Shown piece by piece: positions 26,217 through 35,177 of a stretch of DNA of 64,000 bases. The translations under genes and the position numbers were made by a program. The stretch is from Colwellia demingiae (lineage in GTDB: Bacteria > Pseudomonadota > Gammaproteobacteria > Enterobacterales > Alteromonadaceae), in contig NZ_VOLT01000003.1 of the NCBI RefSeq assembly GCF_007954275.1, positions 62,001 through 126,000 of the forward strand. The letters are read 5' to 3'. Within the stretch, counting starts at the first letter, position 1. Every line of letters begins with the position of its first letter. The notes below the pieces were generated by a model. It saw only the letters and a list, made by a program, of their open reading frames with translations. It did no database searches and was not told where the DNA came from.

Positions 26217-28355
26217 CTAATTTCGCAATCGTTTATTAATCGGTGATTTTTTCGCATAAAACTTAAGCATGTTAGCTATATCTAAAATAAGCGCAATACC
26301 ACCATCACTTGTGATAGTAGCACCTGCCATCCCTGGTGTTCCATGCAATAACCTATCAAGTGGTTTAATAACAACTTCTTCTTGACCAATTAAGCTATCA
26401 ACTACAAACCCAACTTGCTGATTACCAAGTTGTACTATAACTACGTGACCTTTATCGCGAGACTTTTTAACAAAGTCGCGAACTAACCATTGGTCTAAAT
26501 AAAACAGCGGAATCGCTTTCTCTCGAACGATAATGGTTAATTGGCCATCAACACTATTTGTATTTGATAAATCTAGGTGAAATATTTCATTGACAGAAGC
26601 GAGTGGTAAAGCAAACGTTTGCTTACCGACAACAACCATCAATGTAGGTAGTATCGCTAAGGTTAATGGTACTTTGATTTCGAGTATAGTGCCAACACCC
26701 AGCTCTGAATCAATATTTACAGTACCGTTAAGCTGCGTAATTTTGGTTTTGACAACATCCATGCCAACACCACGGCCTGATACTTCTGAAATTTCAGTTT
26801 TAGTAGAAAATCCTGGTGCAAAAATAAGACTATAGGCTTCTTTATTCGACATTCTGGCAGCGGATTCTTCATCAAGTACACCGCGGTCAATAGCAATGTT
26901 TTTCAACTTTTCAGCATCCATTCCTGCACCATCATCTTTAATGGTTAACAGTATATGATCACCTTCTTGTGAAGCTGAAAGAAGTACCGTACCCTCTCTA
27001 GGTTTACCCATTGCCTCACGAGTATCAGGAGCTTCAATACCATGATCTACCGAGTTTCTGACTAAATGCACCAAAGGATCAGCAAGCGCTTCCACTAAGT
27101 TTTTATCTAAGTCGGTCTCTTCACCTTCCAAAATTAATGAGATTTCTTTATTTAAACTACGCGCTAAATCACGTACAACACGAGGGAAGCGACCAAAAAC
27201 TTTTTTGATTGGCTGCATACGTGTTTGCATTACAGCGCCTTGCAAGTCTGTCGTTACAGCATCTAAATTAGTAACGGCTTTATTTAGGTCTTCATCGTCA
27301 GAAATCAGACCTAAACTTGTTAATCTATTTCTTACTAAAACAAGCTCACCGACCATGTTCATTATTTGATCAAGTCGTTTAGTATCCACACGAACCGTTG
27401 TTTCACCTTGAGGTGCTGGTGTAGCCGCTGCTTTTTTCGCAACCACTTTAGCTGGTTTTTCTTGGGGTTTATTCTGAGCAGGTTTCTTTGGAGCAGTTTT
27501 TTTAGGTACTGCTTCTTTTACTTGTTTTTCCGGAGGAGGAGTTGGAATGCTAACAGGGCTGTTAGTTACCGTATTTTCAACCGCTTTAGGCGCATTACCT
27601 TTACCATGTAATTCATCTAATAACTTTTCAAATTCAAGGTCATCAATATCATCACTAGAAGTACTTAGAGCACTGTTGGTCGAGGCTGCGGCGTCGACTG
27701 AAAAAGCACCTTGCCCATGTAATTCATCTAATAGTGATTCAAATTCATCGTCTGAAATCTCATCACTAGCACCATCAACACTCGGCGGAGGTGGTGAATA
27801 AGGCGCTGGTTCATTAAGAATAGGAGTTGACGAAACACTACCTGAACCGTGTAGTTCATCTAATAATTTTTCAAACTCATCTTCACTCATTTCATCACTT
27901 GAGCTTGATTCTTCATTTTTGGGAATTGATTGTTCTATTACTTCAGTAACAGCTGGAGTACTTACATCAGGGTGACTAAGTCGAGCAAGTTCAGCGAGTA
28001 GATTGGCATCTGCAGGAACAAGAGGTTCCTTATTTTGTACCATCACAAACATGTCATTGACAGTATCTAGTGCTGATAAAATGGTATCCATAAGCTCTGC
28101 ATTAACCGAGCGTTTTCCGGTACGTAATAAGTCGAATATATTTTCTGCCCCATGACAGACATCGACTAAATCCCCAAGGCTTAAAAAGCCCGCGCCACCT
28201 TTAACGGTATGAAAACCGCGGAAAATTGAATTCAGTAATTCAGCATTATCTACATCGTTTTCAAGTTCAACTAGTTCCTCTGAAAGCGATTCTAAGATTT
28301 CACCCGCTTCAACTAAAAAGTCCTGTAAAATTTCTTCATCTGCTTCAAAAGACAT
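26217..28355 (-). CDS. cheA: Chemotaxis histidine kinase CheA with a repeated linker motif
   Basis: Central chemotaxis kinase, 712 aa. P1 has the phosphorylated H49 in FRGFHTVKGGAGF. Residues about 130-315 are a low-complexity linker that carries three near-copies of a 13-residue acidic motif (EDEFEKLLDELHG at 158-170, DDEFESLLDELHG at 202-214, DLEFEKLLDELHG at 239-251) and a Lys/Pro/Ala-rich stretch. I see no P2-like domain. P3 dimerisation starts near residue 320 (DTKRLDQIMNMVGELV). P4 has the N box LVRNSVDHGIE and the G boxes DDGAGMD and GRGVGMDVV. P5 is a CheW-like domain. cheZ lies 13 bp upstream. Confidence 0.96.
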   Translation of the reverse strand: MSFEADEEILQDFLVEAGEILESLSEELVELENDVDNAELLNSIFRGFHTVKGGAGFLSLGDLVDVCHGAENIFDLLRTGKRSVNAELMDTILSALDTVNDMFVMVQNKEPLVPADANLLAELARLSHPDVSTPAVTEVIEQSIPKNEESSSSDEMSEDEFEKLLDELHGSGSVSSTPILNEPAPYSPPPPSVDGASDEISDDEFESLLDELHGQGAFSVDAAASTNSALSTSSDDIDDLEFEKLLDELHGKGNAPKAVENTVTNSPVSIPTPPPEKQVKEAVPKKTAPKKPAQNKPQEKPAKVVAKKAAATPAPQGETTVRVDTKRLDQIMNMVGELVLVRNRLTSLGLISDDEDLNKAVTNLDAVTTDLQGAVMQTRMQPIKKVFGRFPRVVRDLARSLNKEISLILEGEETDLDKNLVEALADPLVHLVRNSVDHGIEAPDTREAMGKPREGTVLLSASQEGDHILLTIKDDGAGMDAEKLKNIAIDRGVLDEESAARMSNKEAYSLIFAPGFSTKTEISEVSGRGVGMDVVKTKITQLNGTVNIDSELGVGTILEIKVPLTLAILPTLMVVVGKQTFALPLASVNEIFHLDLSNTNSVDGQLTIIVREKAIPLFYLDQWLVRDFVKKSRDKGHVVIVQLGNQQVGFVVDSLIGQEEVVIKPLDRLLHGTPGMAGATITSDGGIALILDIANMLKFYAKKSPINKRLRN
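27603..27884 (-). repeat. Three copies of an EFExLLDELHG coding motif in the CheA linker
   Basis: Codons for residues 158-170, 202-214 and 239-251 of CheA encode near-identical 13-residue motifs, spaced 44 and 37 residues apart. Sequence between them is not conserved, so these are short linear motifs rather than domain copies. Confidence 0.9.
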
Positions 28356-28368
28356 GCAGTAATTCCCC

Positions 28369-29112
28369 TTAAAATCCTAAACTTGATAAAAGATCATCAA
28401 CATCATCTTGATCTTCTACTACATCATCTCTGTTCGCTGCATTTACAATTGGTCCTTCAACAAGGTTTTCACCTACTTTAGGATTAGTTTGTCCTTGCGC
28501 CTTTTCTGTAGACAGACCAAAAGCTGTCAACATATTGATCAAACTCTCTTCAACTTCTCTAACTAACTCAATAACTTTTCGAATAACTTGACCAGTTAAG
28601 TCTTGAAAGTCTTGTGCCATTAATACATCTGTCATTAAACTATGAATATGCTGAGTTTCTTTACCAGTATTTTTTAATAAAGTATCAATATCAATGCATA
28701 ACGATTTAAACTCTTTCAAGTCCAAATCGTTATTCATCAACTTAGTCCACGAAGGATTGACTGTCGCCACTTGTTCAGCAATGGTATCAACTACTGGAAA
28801 TATCGCCTCGACTGCATCCATAGTTTTATTTGCGGCTTCTTCTGTTCTAGTAATAACAAAATTCAACCGTTCTTTGGCATCAGGGATATCTGTGGTAGCA
28901 AGATCATTCAATCTAGAATCCACTTGAAAATTTGTCAAAGAGTCATGAAGCTGGCGAGTTAATTTACCAATTTCTGCAAAAAGTTCGGAATTGATTGGAT
29001 TTTGAATCTCAGCAATAATCGCATCCGCTGCATCTTGCTGGTCAGACTCTAAAAAAACAACCAAAGATCTTGCTTGCTCTAATGAAATCCGCCCTGTCAT
29101 AGCTATACTCAT
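28369..29112 (-). CDS. cheZ: Chemotaxis phosphatase CheZ
   Basis: Dephosphorylates CheY-P. The 247 aa are mostly helical; the middle segment DVLMAQDFQDLTGQVIRKVI near residues 152-171 carries the catalytic glutamine and acidic residues of CheZ, and the very C-terminus VEDQDDVDDLLSSLGF is the CheY-binding peptide. AAGGA lies 6 bases before the ATG. It lies between cheY (75 bp upstream) and cheA. Confidence 0.95.
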   Translation of the reverse strand: MSIAMTGRISLEQARSLVVFLESDQQDAADAIIAEIQNPINSELFAEIGKLTRQLHDSLTNFQVDSRLNDLATTDIPDAKERLNFVITRTEEAANKTMDAVEAIFPVVDTIAEQVATVNPSWTKLMNNDLDLKEFKSLCIDIDTLLKNTGKETQHIHSLMTDVLMAQDFQDLTGQVIRKVIELVREVEESLINMLTAFGLSTEKAQGQTNPKVGENLVEGPIVNAANRDDVVEDQDDVDDLLSSLGF

Positions 29113-29186
29113 GCAAAGTCCTTAATAGAATATTTATCAACACCATAATTTAGCTAACAAATTTACTGTTAGCTAAGGCCTTCACA

Positions 29187-29570
29187 TTAAGCTAAGCGCT
29201 CAAAAATTTTATCTAGCTTAGTTTTTAATGTTGCGGCTGTAAATGGTTTAACAATATAGCCATTAACACCTGCTTGAGCAGCCATAATGATTTGCTCTTT
29301 TTTAGCTTCTGCAGTAATAAGTAGAACGGGGATATGTGATAGATTAGCGTCTGCTCTAATCGCTTTAAGCAAATCTATCCCTTGCATACCAGGCATGTTC
29401 CAATCCGTCACAACAAAATCAAAATCACCACCTTGAAGCATGGGTAACGCGGTATTGCCATCATCAGCTTCTTGAATGTTGGTGAAACCTAAATCACGTA
29501 ACAAATTTTTAACTATACGTCTCATGGTTGAAAAATCATCAACTACAAGTACTTTCATATTTTTATCCAA
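29187..29570 (-). CDS. cheY: Chemotaxis response regulator CheY
   Basis: Single-domain receiver that binds FliM when phosphorylated and switches motor direction. I chose the TTG at 29570, giving 127 aa ([12 protein letters not shown]), because GGAGAG lies 4-6 bases upstream and the length then fits the family. The ATG at 29558 is too far from that site, and the longer frame from TTG 29594 has no site. Conserved: D11-D12, phospho-acceptor D56 in VVTDWNMPG, Thr in LLITAEAKK and Lys in IVKPF. Confidence 0.93.
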   Translation of the reverse strand: MDKNMKVLVVDDFSTMRRIVKNLLRDLGFTNIQEADDGNTALPMLQGGDFDFVVTDWNMPGMQGIDLLKAIRADANLSHIPVLLITAEAKKEQIIMAAQAGVNGYIVKPFTAATLKTKLDKIFERLA

Positions 29571-29677
29571 GACACTCTCCGGCGAAACATTCAAAATTAA
29601 TTATTTTTTCTAACATGTTCATTCTTTACCTAATTAGGCATTTTCATCTAACTATCACTAACTTATTCACAATCTAG

Positions 29678-30397
29678 TTAACTTTGCCAAGATTGCATAC
29701 GTGCTTTTAAACGATGCATTGCTTGACTATGAATTTGACTTACTCGTGATTCACTCACATCGAGCACTTGCCCGATCTCTCGTAAATTTAATTCTTCATC
29801 ATAATATAAAGACAGTACTAGAGCTTCTCGTTCCGGTAAAGACTTAATGCATTGAGTTAAGCCTTTTTTAAAAGCTATTCGCTCAATACTTTGATATGGA
29901 TCATCTCCGATATAATCATCACTTAACTTAATGGCATCTTCATTAACACCAAGGTCATCAATACCAAGTATTTTTCCTGTACTCACTTCACTTAATATCT
30001 GATGGTAATCTTTGAGTGAAATTTCTAGCTTTTCAGCAACTTCAATATCAGAAACATCTCGACCTAATTGTGCTTCAAGCTGTTTTATCGCTTCACTGAT
30101 CATTCGGCTATTTTTATGAACAGACCGTGGAGTCCAATCACCTCGACGTATTTCATCAAGCATAGCTCCACGGATACGAATACCAGCAAAAGTTTCAAAG
30201 CTTGCGCCTTTACTGTTATCAAAATTATTTGCCGCTTCAAATAAACCAATCATTCCTGATTGTATCAAGTCATCGACTTGAACGCTTGCTGGCAATCTTG
30301 CTAAAAGATGATAAGCAATGCGCTTAACTAAAACAGTTTGTTGTTCAAGAAGAGCTGCTTTATCAATTTGATTATTATAGCTATTCGCTTTTACCAC
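29678..30397 (-). CDS. fliA: Flagellar sigma factor FliA (sigma-28)
   Basis: Directs transcription of late flagellar and chemotaxis genes, held in check by FlgM until hook completion. The 239 aa equal E. coli FliA. Region 2 (VQVDDLIQSGMIGLFEAANNFD, cut here to VDDLIQSGMIGLFEAA), region 3 and the region 4 helix-turn-helix LNLREIGQVLDVSESRVSQIHSQA are present. The start is GTG. It lies 43 bp after flhG. A matching promoter is seen before one flagellin gene (59866-59892). Confidence 0.96.
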   Translation of the reverse strand: MVKANSYNNQIDKAALLEQQTVLVKRIAYHLLARLPASVQVDDLIQSGMIGLFEAANNFDNSKGASFETFAGIRIRGAMLDEIRRGDWTPRSVHKNSRMISEAIKQLEAQLGRDVSDIEVAEKLEISLKDYHQILSEVSTGKILGIDDLGVNEDAIKLSDDYIGDDPYQSIERIAFKKGLTQCIKSLPEREALVLSLYYDEELNLREIGQVLDVSESRVSQIHSQAMHRLKARMQSWQS

Positions 30398-30440
30398 GTA
30401 ATATTGCTCTCACTGAAGTAATGCTAAGTTAGTTAGTCAG

Positions 30441-31283
30441 TTAATTAGCCAGTAACTGTTCAATAAAAAATTCTAAATGTCCTGAAGCTTGTTTAGGTAT
30501 TGGCCATTGGCTAACTTTTTTTGCTAATTCTATATAAGCTAACGAAGCTGGAGATTGCGGGTAGGCTTCTACTATAACTTGCTGTTTACGAACCGATTTT
30601 CTCATGTTTTCATCGTATGGGATTACGGCGACTAATTCAATTGCGACATCAAGAAATCTATCAGTTACTTTAGTTAACTTTGCAAAAAGTTGCTGTCCTT
30701 CTTTTGGACTACGCACCATATTGGCAACTACTTTAAATTTGAATACACCATGGTCACGGCTCAGTAATTTCATCAGAGCATAACAATCTGTAATTGAAGT
30801 TGGTTCATCACAGACCACTAACATGACATCCTGCGCAGCACGAGTGAAGCTCAAGACCATATCAGAAATACCAGCAGCCGTATCAACAATCAGTACATCA
30901 AACTGTGTTTTCATTTCACTGAAAGCTCGAATGAGACCAGCATGCTCAGATGGCGTTAAATCCACCATTGATTGGGAACCAGAAGTTGCAGGAATAATCT
31001 TTATGCCAGCAGGGCCTTCGATGATAATATCATCAAGTTCACACTCTCCTGACAATACATGAGATAAATTACGCTTAACCCTTAACCCTAACATTACATC
31101 TACATTGGCAAGACCTAAATCGGCATCGAGAACTAAAACCCGTTTGCCTAATTGTCCTAGAGCAATAGCTGTGTTCAGCGAGGTATTTGTTTTACCAACA
31201 CCACCTTTCCCGCCCGATACTGCTACCACTTTAACTTGCTGTAAACCGTGCATCTTTCTTAAGCCACTCGCTTGATCTATCAT
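30441..31283 (-). CDS. flhG: FlhG/FleN, flagellar number regulator (MinD-like ATPase)
   Basis: Limits polar flagellar number; stimulates FlhF GTPase and antagonises the master regulator FlrA/FleQ. The 280 aa begin with DQASGLR, the N-terminal motif that activates FlhF. Then come the deviant Walker A GGKGGVGKTNTS (about residue 25), LVLDADLGLANVD and VDTAAGISDMVLSF. The C-terminal amphipathic helix region follows. It lies 46 bp after flhF, the usual order in polar flagellates. Confidence 0.95.
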   Translation of the reverse strand: MIDQASGLRKMHGLQQVKVVAVSGGKGGVGKTNTSLNTAIALGQLGKRVLVLDADLGLANVDVMLGLRVKRNLSHVLSGECELDDIIIEGPAGIKIIPATSGSQSMVDLTPSEHAGLIRAFSEMKTQFDVLIVDTAAGISDMVLSFTRAAQDVMLVVCDEPTSITDCYALMKLLSRDHGVFKFKVVANMVRSPKEGQQLFAKLTKVTDRFLDVAIELVAVIPYDENMRKSVRKQQVIVEAYPQSPASLAYIELAKKVSQWPIPKQASGHLEFFIEQLLAN

Positions 31284-31329
31284 TTAATTATTACTTCTAA
31301 TTATATATATTTAGCTATTAGTCAGAGTC

Positions 31330-32868
31330 TTATAACGTTGCAGCGGGTGCAACAGGCATCGGCCGTAAAACAGTGACATTATTATTTACTGACTTAGTCG
31401 CCATCTTGTCTGCAAGGGTAACTAACTTCTCAGCATTTGCAACTTTAATATCTTCTGGAACTCTTTGTCCATCAGTAAGATAACCTATTGGTAAACCATT
31501 TTGAATCGAAGTTGTAATTATTTCACCAATACTGATACTTTCGTCAAGTTTAGTATAAATACAACCCGATAATGGTACTTTTTTAAAACGATCTACATTT
31601 TCTTGCATGACACCTTGCTGAGTATTAGCCGCTAATACCAAATAATTTCGAATCCTTACTCGAGCATTTGATACTAATGCGGTCAATTGTTCAGCTAAAC
31701 GCATATCCCGTTGTCCCATACCAGCGGTATCGATTAGGATTAATTTTTTCTTCGAATACTGCTGTAATAATATATCTAACGCTTGGCTGTCTTTAGCAAG
31801 ACTCACTTGACAACCGATAATCTTTCCATAGGTTGCTAATTGCTCAAAGCCTGCAATACGGAAGGTATCTGTAGAAATAAGTGCAACTTGATCGCTGCCA
31901 TGTACTTGAGAAAAGCCTGCTGCAAGCTTGGCTATAGTAGTGGTTTTTCCTACGCCAGTAGGACCAACTAAAGCAACCACTCCACCTCGATTGATTATAT
32001 CATTCTGTGTAGTATTAATTTGTTGAGAGATGAGTTGTGTTGCTTGTAACCAAGCTTCTTTCTCATGTGATTGTTCAGGAACATATCCTGCAATTTGATC
32101 CGCTATTTGTTCATTTAATCCTAAGGCAAGTAATCGGTTTACTAAGACTGCACGCTGAGGATCTTTCTGCGCCATATCTTGCCACATTAAACCTGATACT
32201 TGATGCTCTAACAATGAACGAATTGAAGCCATTTCTTGCTGCATTTTAGCAAAGTCTTGTGAAGATACTTGTGCTTCATCATTCATACCTATCGCTAGAG
32301 GGCTTGAAGATGACATATTGTTGGATATATTGGCAGTGATATGGTCACTATTATATAGCTCAGCTTCAGCTGAATGTTGCTGAAGTTCACTTGGCATAGT
32401 ATCAGAAGTTGAGTGACTTAGACGGTCGGTAAAACTCTTTAATTGCTGCTCAATACTAGTATCTGTGAAGTTAGTAGATTCTTGCTGTGAAGCTGATTGT
32501 TGAGGAGCAGGTTGTTGCACTTGACGATTAAGTAAGGCTGATAAGCTATCAGCAGGTGCTTGCTCAACTGAGTTTTCATTGAGAGTTGATGAAGTATTAG
32601 TGTTTACCGATGTTTGTTGACCAAGTTTAACCACGTCATTACTTATCTCTCTAGCATTTCGTGAATTTTCCTGACCTTGGGTTTCAAGAGGTTTTTTCTC
32701 TGAAAATTGCGCAGGAGGTACCGCTTGGTTGTAATCAACGGCAGCCATTAACTCAACACCTTCAGGGATTTTTTTATTGGACATGATAACCGCATCAACG
32801 CCAAGTTCTTCTTTTATCTGCGCTAATGCTGTGCGCATATCTTTGGCAACAAAACGTCTAATTTTCAT
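31330..32868 (-). CDS. flhF: FlhF, SRP-type GTPase for polar flagellum placement
   Basis: Marks the pole where the flagellum is built. The ATG at 32868 (MKIRRFVAKDMRTAL) is preferred over the TTG six bases upstream because AGAGG then has normal spacing; this gives 512 aa. A Gln/Ser-rich disordered stretch spans about residues 60-200. The NG domain follows, with G1 GPTGVGKTTTIAKLA, TDTFRIAGFEQLATY, DTAGMGQRD and TKLDES. The gene lies 54 bp after flhA. Confidence 0.95.
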   Translation of the reverse strand: MKIRRFVAKDMRTALAQIKEELGVDAVIMSNKKIPEGVELMAAVDYNQAVPPAQFSEKKPLETQGQENSRNAREISNDVVKLGQQTSVNTNTSSTLNENSVEQAPADSLSALLNRQVQQPAPQQSASQQESTNFTDTSIEQQLKSFTDRLSHSTSDTMPSELQQHSAEAELYNSDHITANISNNMSSSSPLAIGMNDEAQVSSQDFAKMQQEMASIRSLLEHQVSGLMWQDMAQKDPQRAVLVNRLLALGLNEQIADQIAGYVPEQSHEKEAWLQATQLISQQINTTQNDIINRGGVVALVGPTGVGKTTTIAKLAAGFSQVHGSDQVALISTDTFRIAGFEQLATYGKIIGCQVSLAKDSQALDILLQQYSKKKLILIDTAGMGQRDMRLAEQLTALVSNARVRIRNYLVLAANTQQGVMQENVDRFKKVPLSGCIYTKLDESISIGEIITTSIQNGLPIGYLTDGQRVPEDIKVANAEKLVTLADKMATKSVNNNVTVLRPMPVAPAATL

Positions 32869-32928
32869 ATCCAACCTCTTATTTAGCTCTACGTTATAAC
32901 GATGCCCTGCATACGTTTAACTGATTAG

Positions 32929-35031
32929 TTACTGCCCAATAGCACTAACTATTTTAATTTGTTTGTCATCAGGTATTTCCTGATATGAAATTACACGCAG
33001 GCTTGGAATAGTATATTTAACAAACTTAGCCAAAACATGTCGTAAAATTCCTGACGTTAATAATATTGGTGTATCACCAGCCATCTCTTGCTGATTTGAT
33101 CCTTCAGTTAATGATTGTTGTAAGCGTTCCGCTAACCCTGGTTCAATACCAGCACCATCATCTCCTGCCATTTGCATTGATTGATGCAACATCTGTTCCA
33201 ATTCAGGAGCCAAAGTTATGACGGGTACTTCTTGAGCACCACCAACGAGGTCTTGTACGATAAATTTTCTTAAACTAATTCTCACAGCAGCGGTTAATAC
33301 TTCAGCATCTTGACTTTTTGGTCCATATTCGACCAAGGTTTGAACGATAGAGCGCATATCACGTACAGCAACACCTTCGTTCATTAAGCTTTGTAATACT
33401 TTAACAACAGTACCTAAGCTTAAGGTCTCAGGCACAAAGCCCTCAACTAACTTAGGGTAGTTTTTAGCAAGTAAGTCCAATAGATTTTGAACTTCCTCAT
33501 GCCCTAATAACTGGGCGGCATTATTTGTTAATATTTGACTTAAATGCGTCGCTAACACCGTTGAAGAATCGACCACAGTATAACCCAATGTTTGCGCTTG
33601 TTCACGTTGGTTTTGGTTAATCCACGTTGCATCGAGTCCAAAAGCAGGATCTTTCGTTGCTACGCCTTCTAACTGACCAAATACTTGTCCCGGATTGATG
33701 GCAAGTTCTTGGTCATGTCTAATTTGTGCCGTACCGACAACAACTCCCATTAGAGATATTTGATAACTATTGGGATCTAAATCTAAATTATCGCGAATAT
33801 GCACTGCTGGTACTAAAAAGCCAAACTCTTGTGAAAGCTTTTTACGCACACCTTTAATTCTACTTAGTAGCTCTCCACCTTGAGCTTTATCTACCAAGGG
33901 AATTAAACGATAGCCAATTTCTAAACCAATAACATCAACATGGTTAACATCATCCCAATCAAGTTCTTTTACCTCATCTTCTTTTTGTTGATGCTCGACT
34001 TGTTCATCTTGTGCTTGTTTTTCAAGTTCAACTTTTAGGTTTACTTTATTCTTAGCGCCAAAAAAGGCTGTTGCCGCAATGATCGCAGCAAATAACAAAA
34101 AGACAAAATGAGGCATACCTGGAATGACGCCCATCACAAACATCACACCGGCTGCTACGTAGAGGGATTTTTCTTGACCCAGTTGACTACTTACTTGCTC
34201 ACCCATGTCTTGCGATGTATTTTGACGAGTGACTACAATTGCAGTACCAATTGATAACAATAAGCCGGGTATTTGGGCTACTAGACCATCACCAATAGTA
34301 AGCAAAGTATATATCTCAACAGCACGGCTAAAAGATAAATCATGCTGCACCATACCAATAATTAAGCCACCAACGATGTTGATGAATAAGATTAAAATAC
34401 CAGCAATCGCATCACCCTTTACAAACTTACTGGCACCATCCATAGAACCATAAAAATCAGCTTCACTTGTTACTTCAGTTCTTCGTTCTTTCGCTTGTTC
34501 TTGAGTTATAAAACCAGCATTTAAATCCGCATCAATCGCCATTTGTTTGCCTGGCATTGCATCTAAGGTAAAACGAGCCGTTACTTCAGCTATTCGTCCT
34601 GCACCTTTCGTCACAACCACAAAGTTAATAATGATCAAGATAAGAAAAACCACTAAACCAACAGCATAGTTCCCACCAATAACAACCGAGCCAAATGCTT
34701 CAATGACTTTACCCGCAGCTTCAGGTCCTTCATGACCTTCTAATAACACTACTCGGGTACTCGCCACATTCAGCGCCAGCCTTAAGATGGTCGCTACGAG
34801 TAAAACTGCAGGGAAAGAACCAAAATCAAGAGGCTTTAAGGTATAAACGGTAATAAGTAATACAACGAGGGAGAGCGCTATGTTAAAAGAAAATAAAATA
34901 TCTAATAACCAAGCAGGCATAGGTAAGATAATCATACCTAGTGCGGCCATTACTAATAATGGTGTTCCTAAGCCAGTTAAATGGCGTAATTTGGTTTTAT
35001 CAAACTGATTAAAATAAGCGGCTAATTGCAT
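32929..35031 (-). CDS. flhA: Flagellar export gate protein FlhA
   Basis: Largest subunit of the flagellar type III export gate; its cytoplasmic ring docks chaperone-substrate complexes. The 700 aa have about eight membrane helices in the first 330 residues, with the FHIPEP-family signature (ALNVASTRVVLLEG and the ion-pathway aspartate in DAMPGKQMAIDADL). The cytoplasmic domain of four subdomains fills the rest. A sigma-54-like site lies about 40 bp upstream (35071-35086), so it probably heads the flhA-flhF-flhG-fliA-che transcript. Confidence 0.97.
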   Translation of the reverse strand: MQLAAYFNQFDKTKLRHLTGLGTPLLVMAALGMIILPMPAWLLDILFSFNIALSLVVLLITVYTLKPLDFGSFPAVLLVATILRLALNVASTRVVLLEGHEGPEAAGKVIEAFGSVVIGGNYAVGLVVFLILIIINFVVVTKGAGRIAEVTARFTLDAMPGKQMAIDADLNAGFITQEQAKERRTEVTSEADFYGSMDGASKFVKGDAIAGILILFINIVGGLIIGMVQHDLSFSRAVEIYTLLTIGDGLVAQIPGLLLSIGTAIVVTRQNTSQDMGEQVSSQLGQEKSLYVAAGVMFVMGVIPGMPHFVFLLFAAIIAATAFFGAKNKVNLKVELEKQAQDEQVEHQQKEDEVKELDWDDVNHVDVIGLEIGYRLIPLVDKAQGGELLSRIKGVRKKLSQEFGFLVPAVHIRDNLDLDPNSYQISLMGVVVGTAQIRHDQELAINPGQVFGQLEGVATKDPAFGLDATWINQNQREQAQTLGYTVVDSSTVLATHLSQILTNNAAQLLGHEEVQNLLDLLAKNYPKLVEGFVPETLSLGTVVKVLQSLMNEGVAVRDMRSIVQTLVEYGPKSQDAEVLTAAVRISLRKFIVQDLVGGAQEVPVITLAPELEQMLHQSMQMAGDDGAGIEPGLAERLQQSLTEGSNQQEMAGDTPILLTSGILRHVLAKFVKYTIPSLRVISYQEIPDDKQIKIVSAIGQ

Positions 35032-35070
35032 TACTACTTCATGATGGTTTTTTGACAGTAACCATGAATT

Positions 35071-35086
35071 AGCAATTCTTATACCA
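35071..35086 (-). promoter_or_regulatory. Candidate sigma-54 promoter of flhA
   Basis: On the - strand the sequence is TGGTAT-N5-TTGCT, with GG and GC exactly 10 bases apart. The -12 TTGC is perfect and the -24 differs from TGGCAC at two positions. Predicted transcription start is about 30 nt before the flhA ATG. Confidence 0.55.
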
Positions 35087-35177
35087 AAAGCTAGCCTGCA
35101 TTGAATTTATTAAATAACTGTAAACTTTATTGGCGCTTAAGTAACCGAATATCTCGATGGTAAATTGAAGGGAATAT

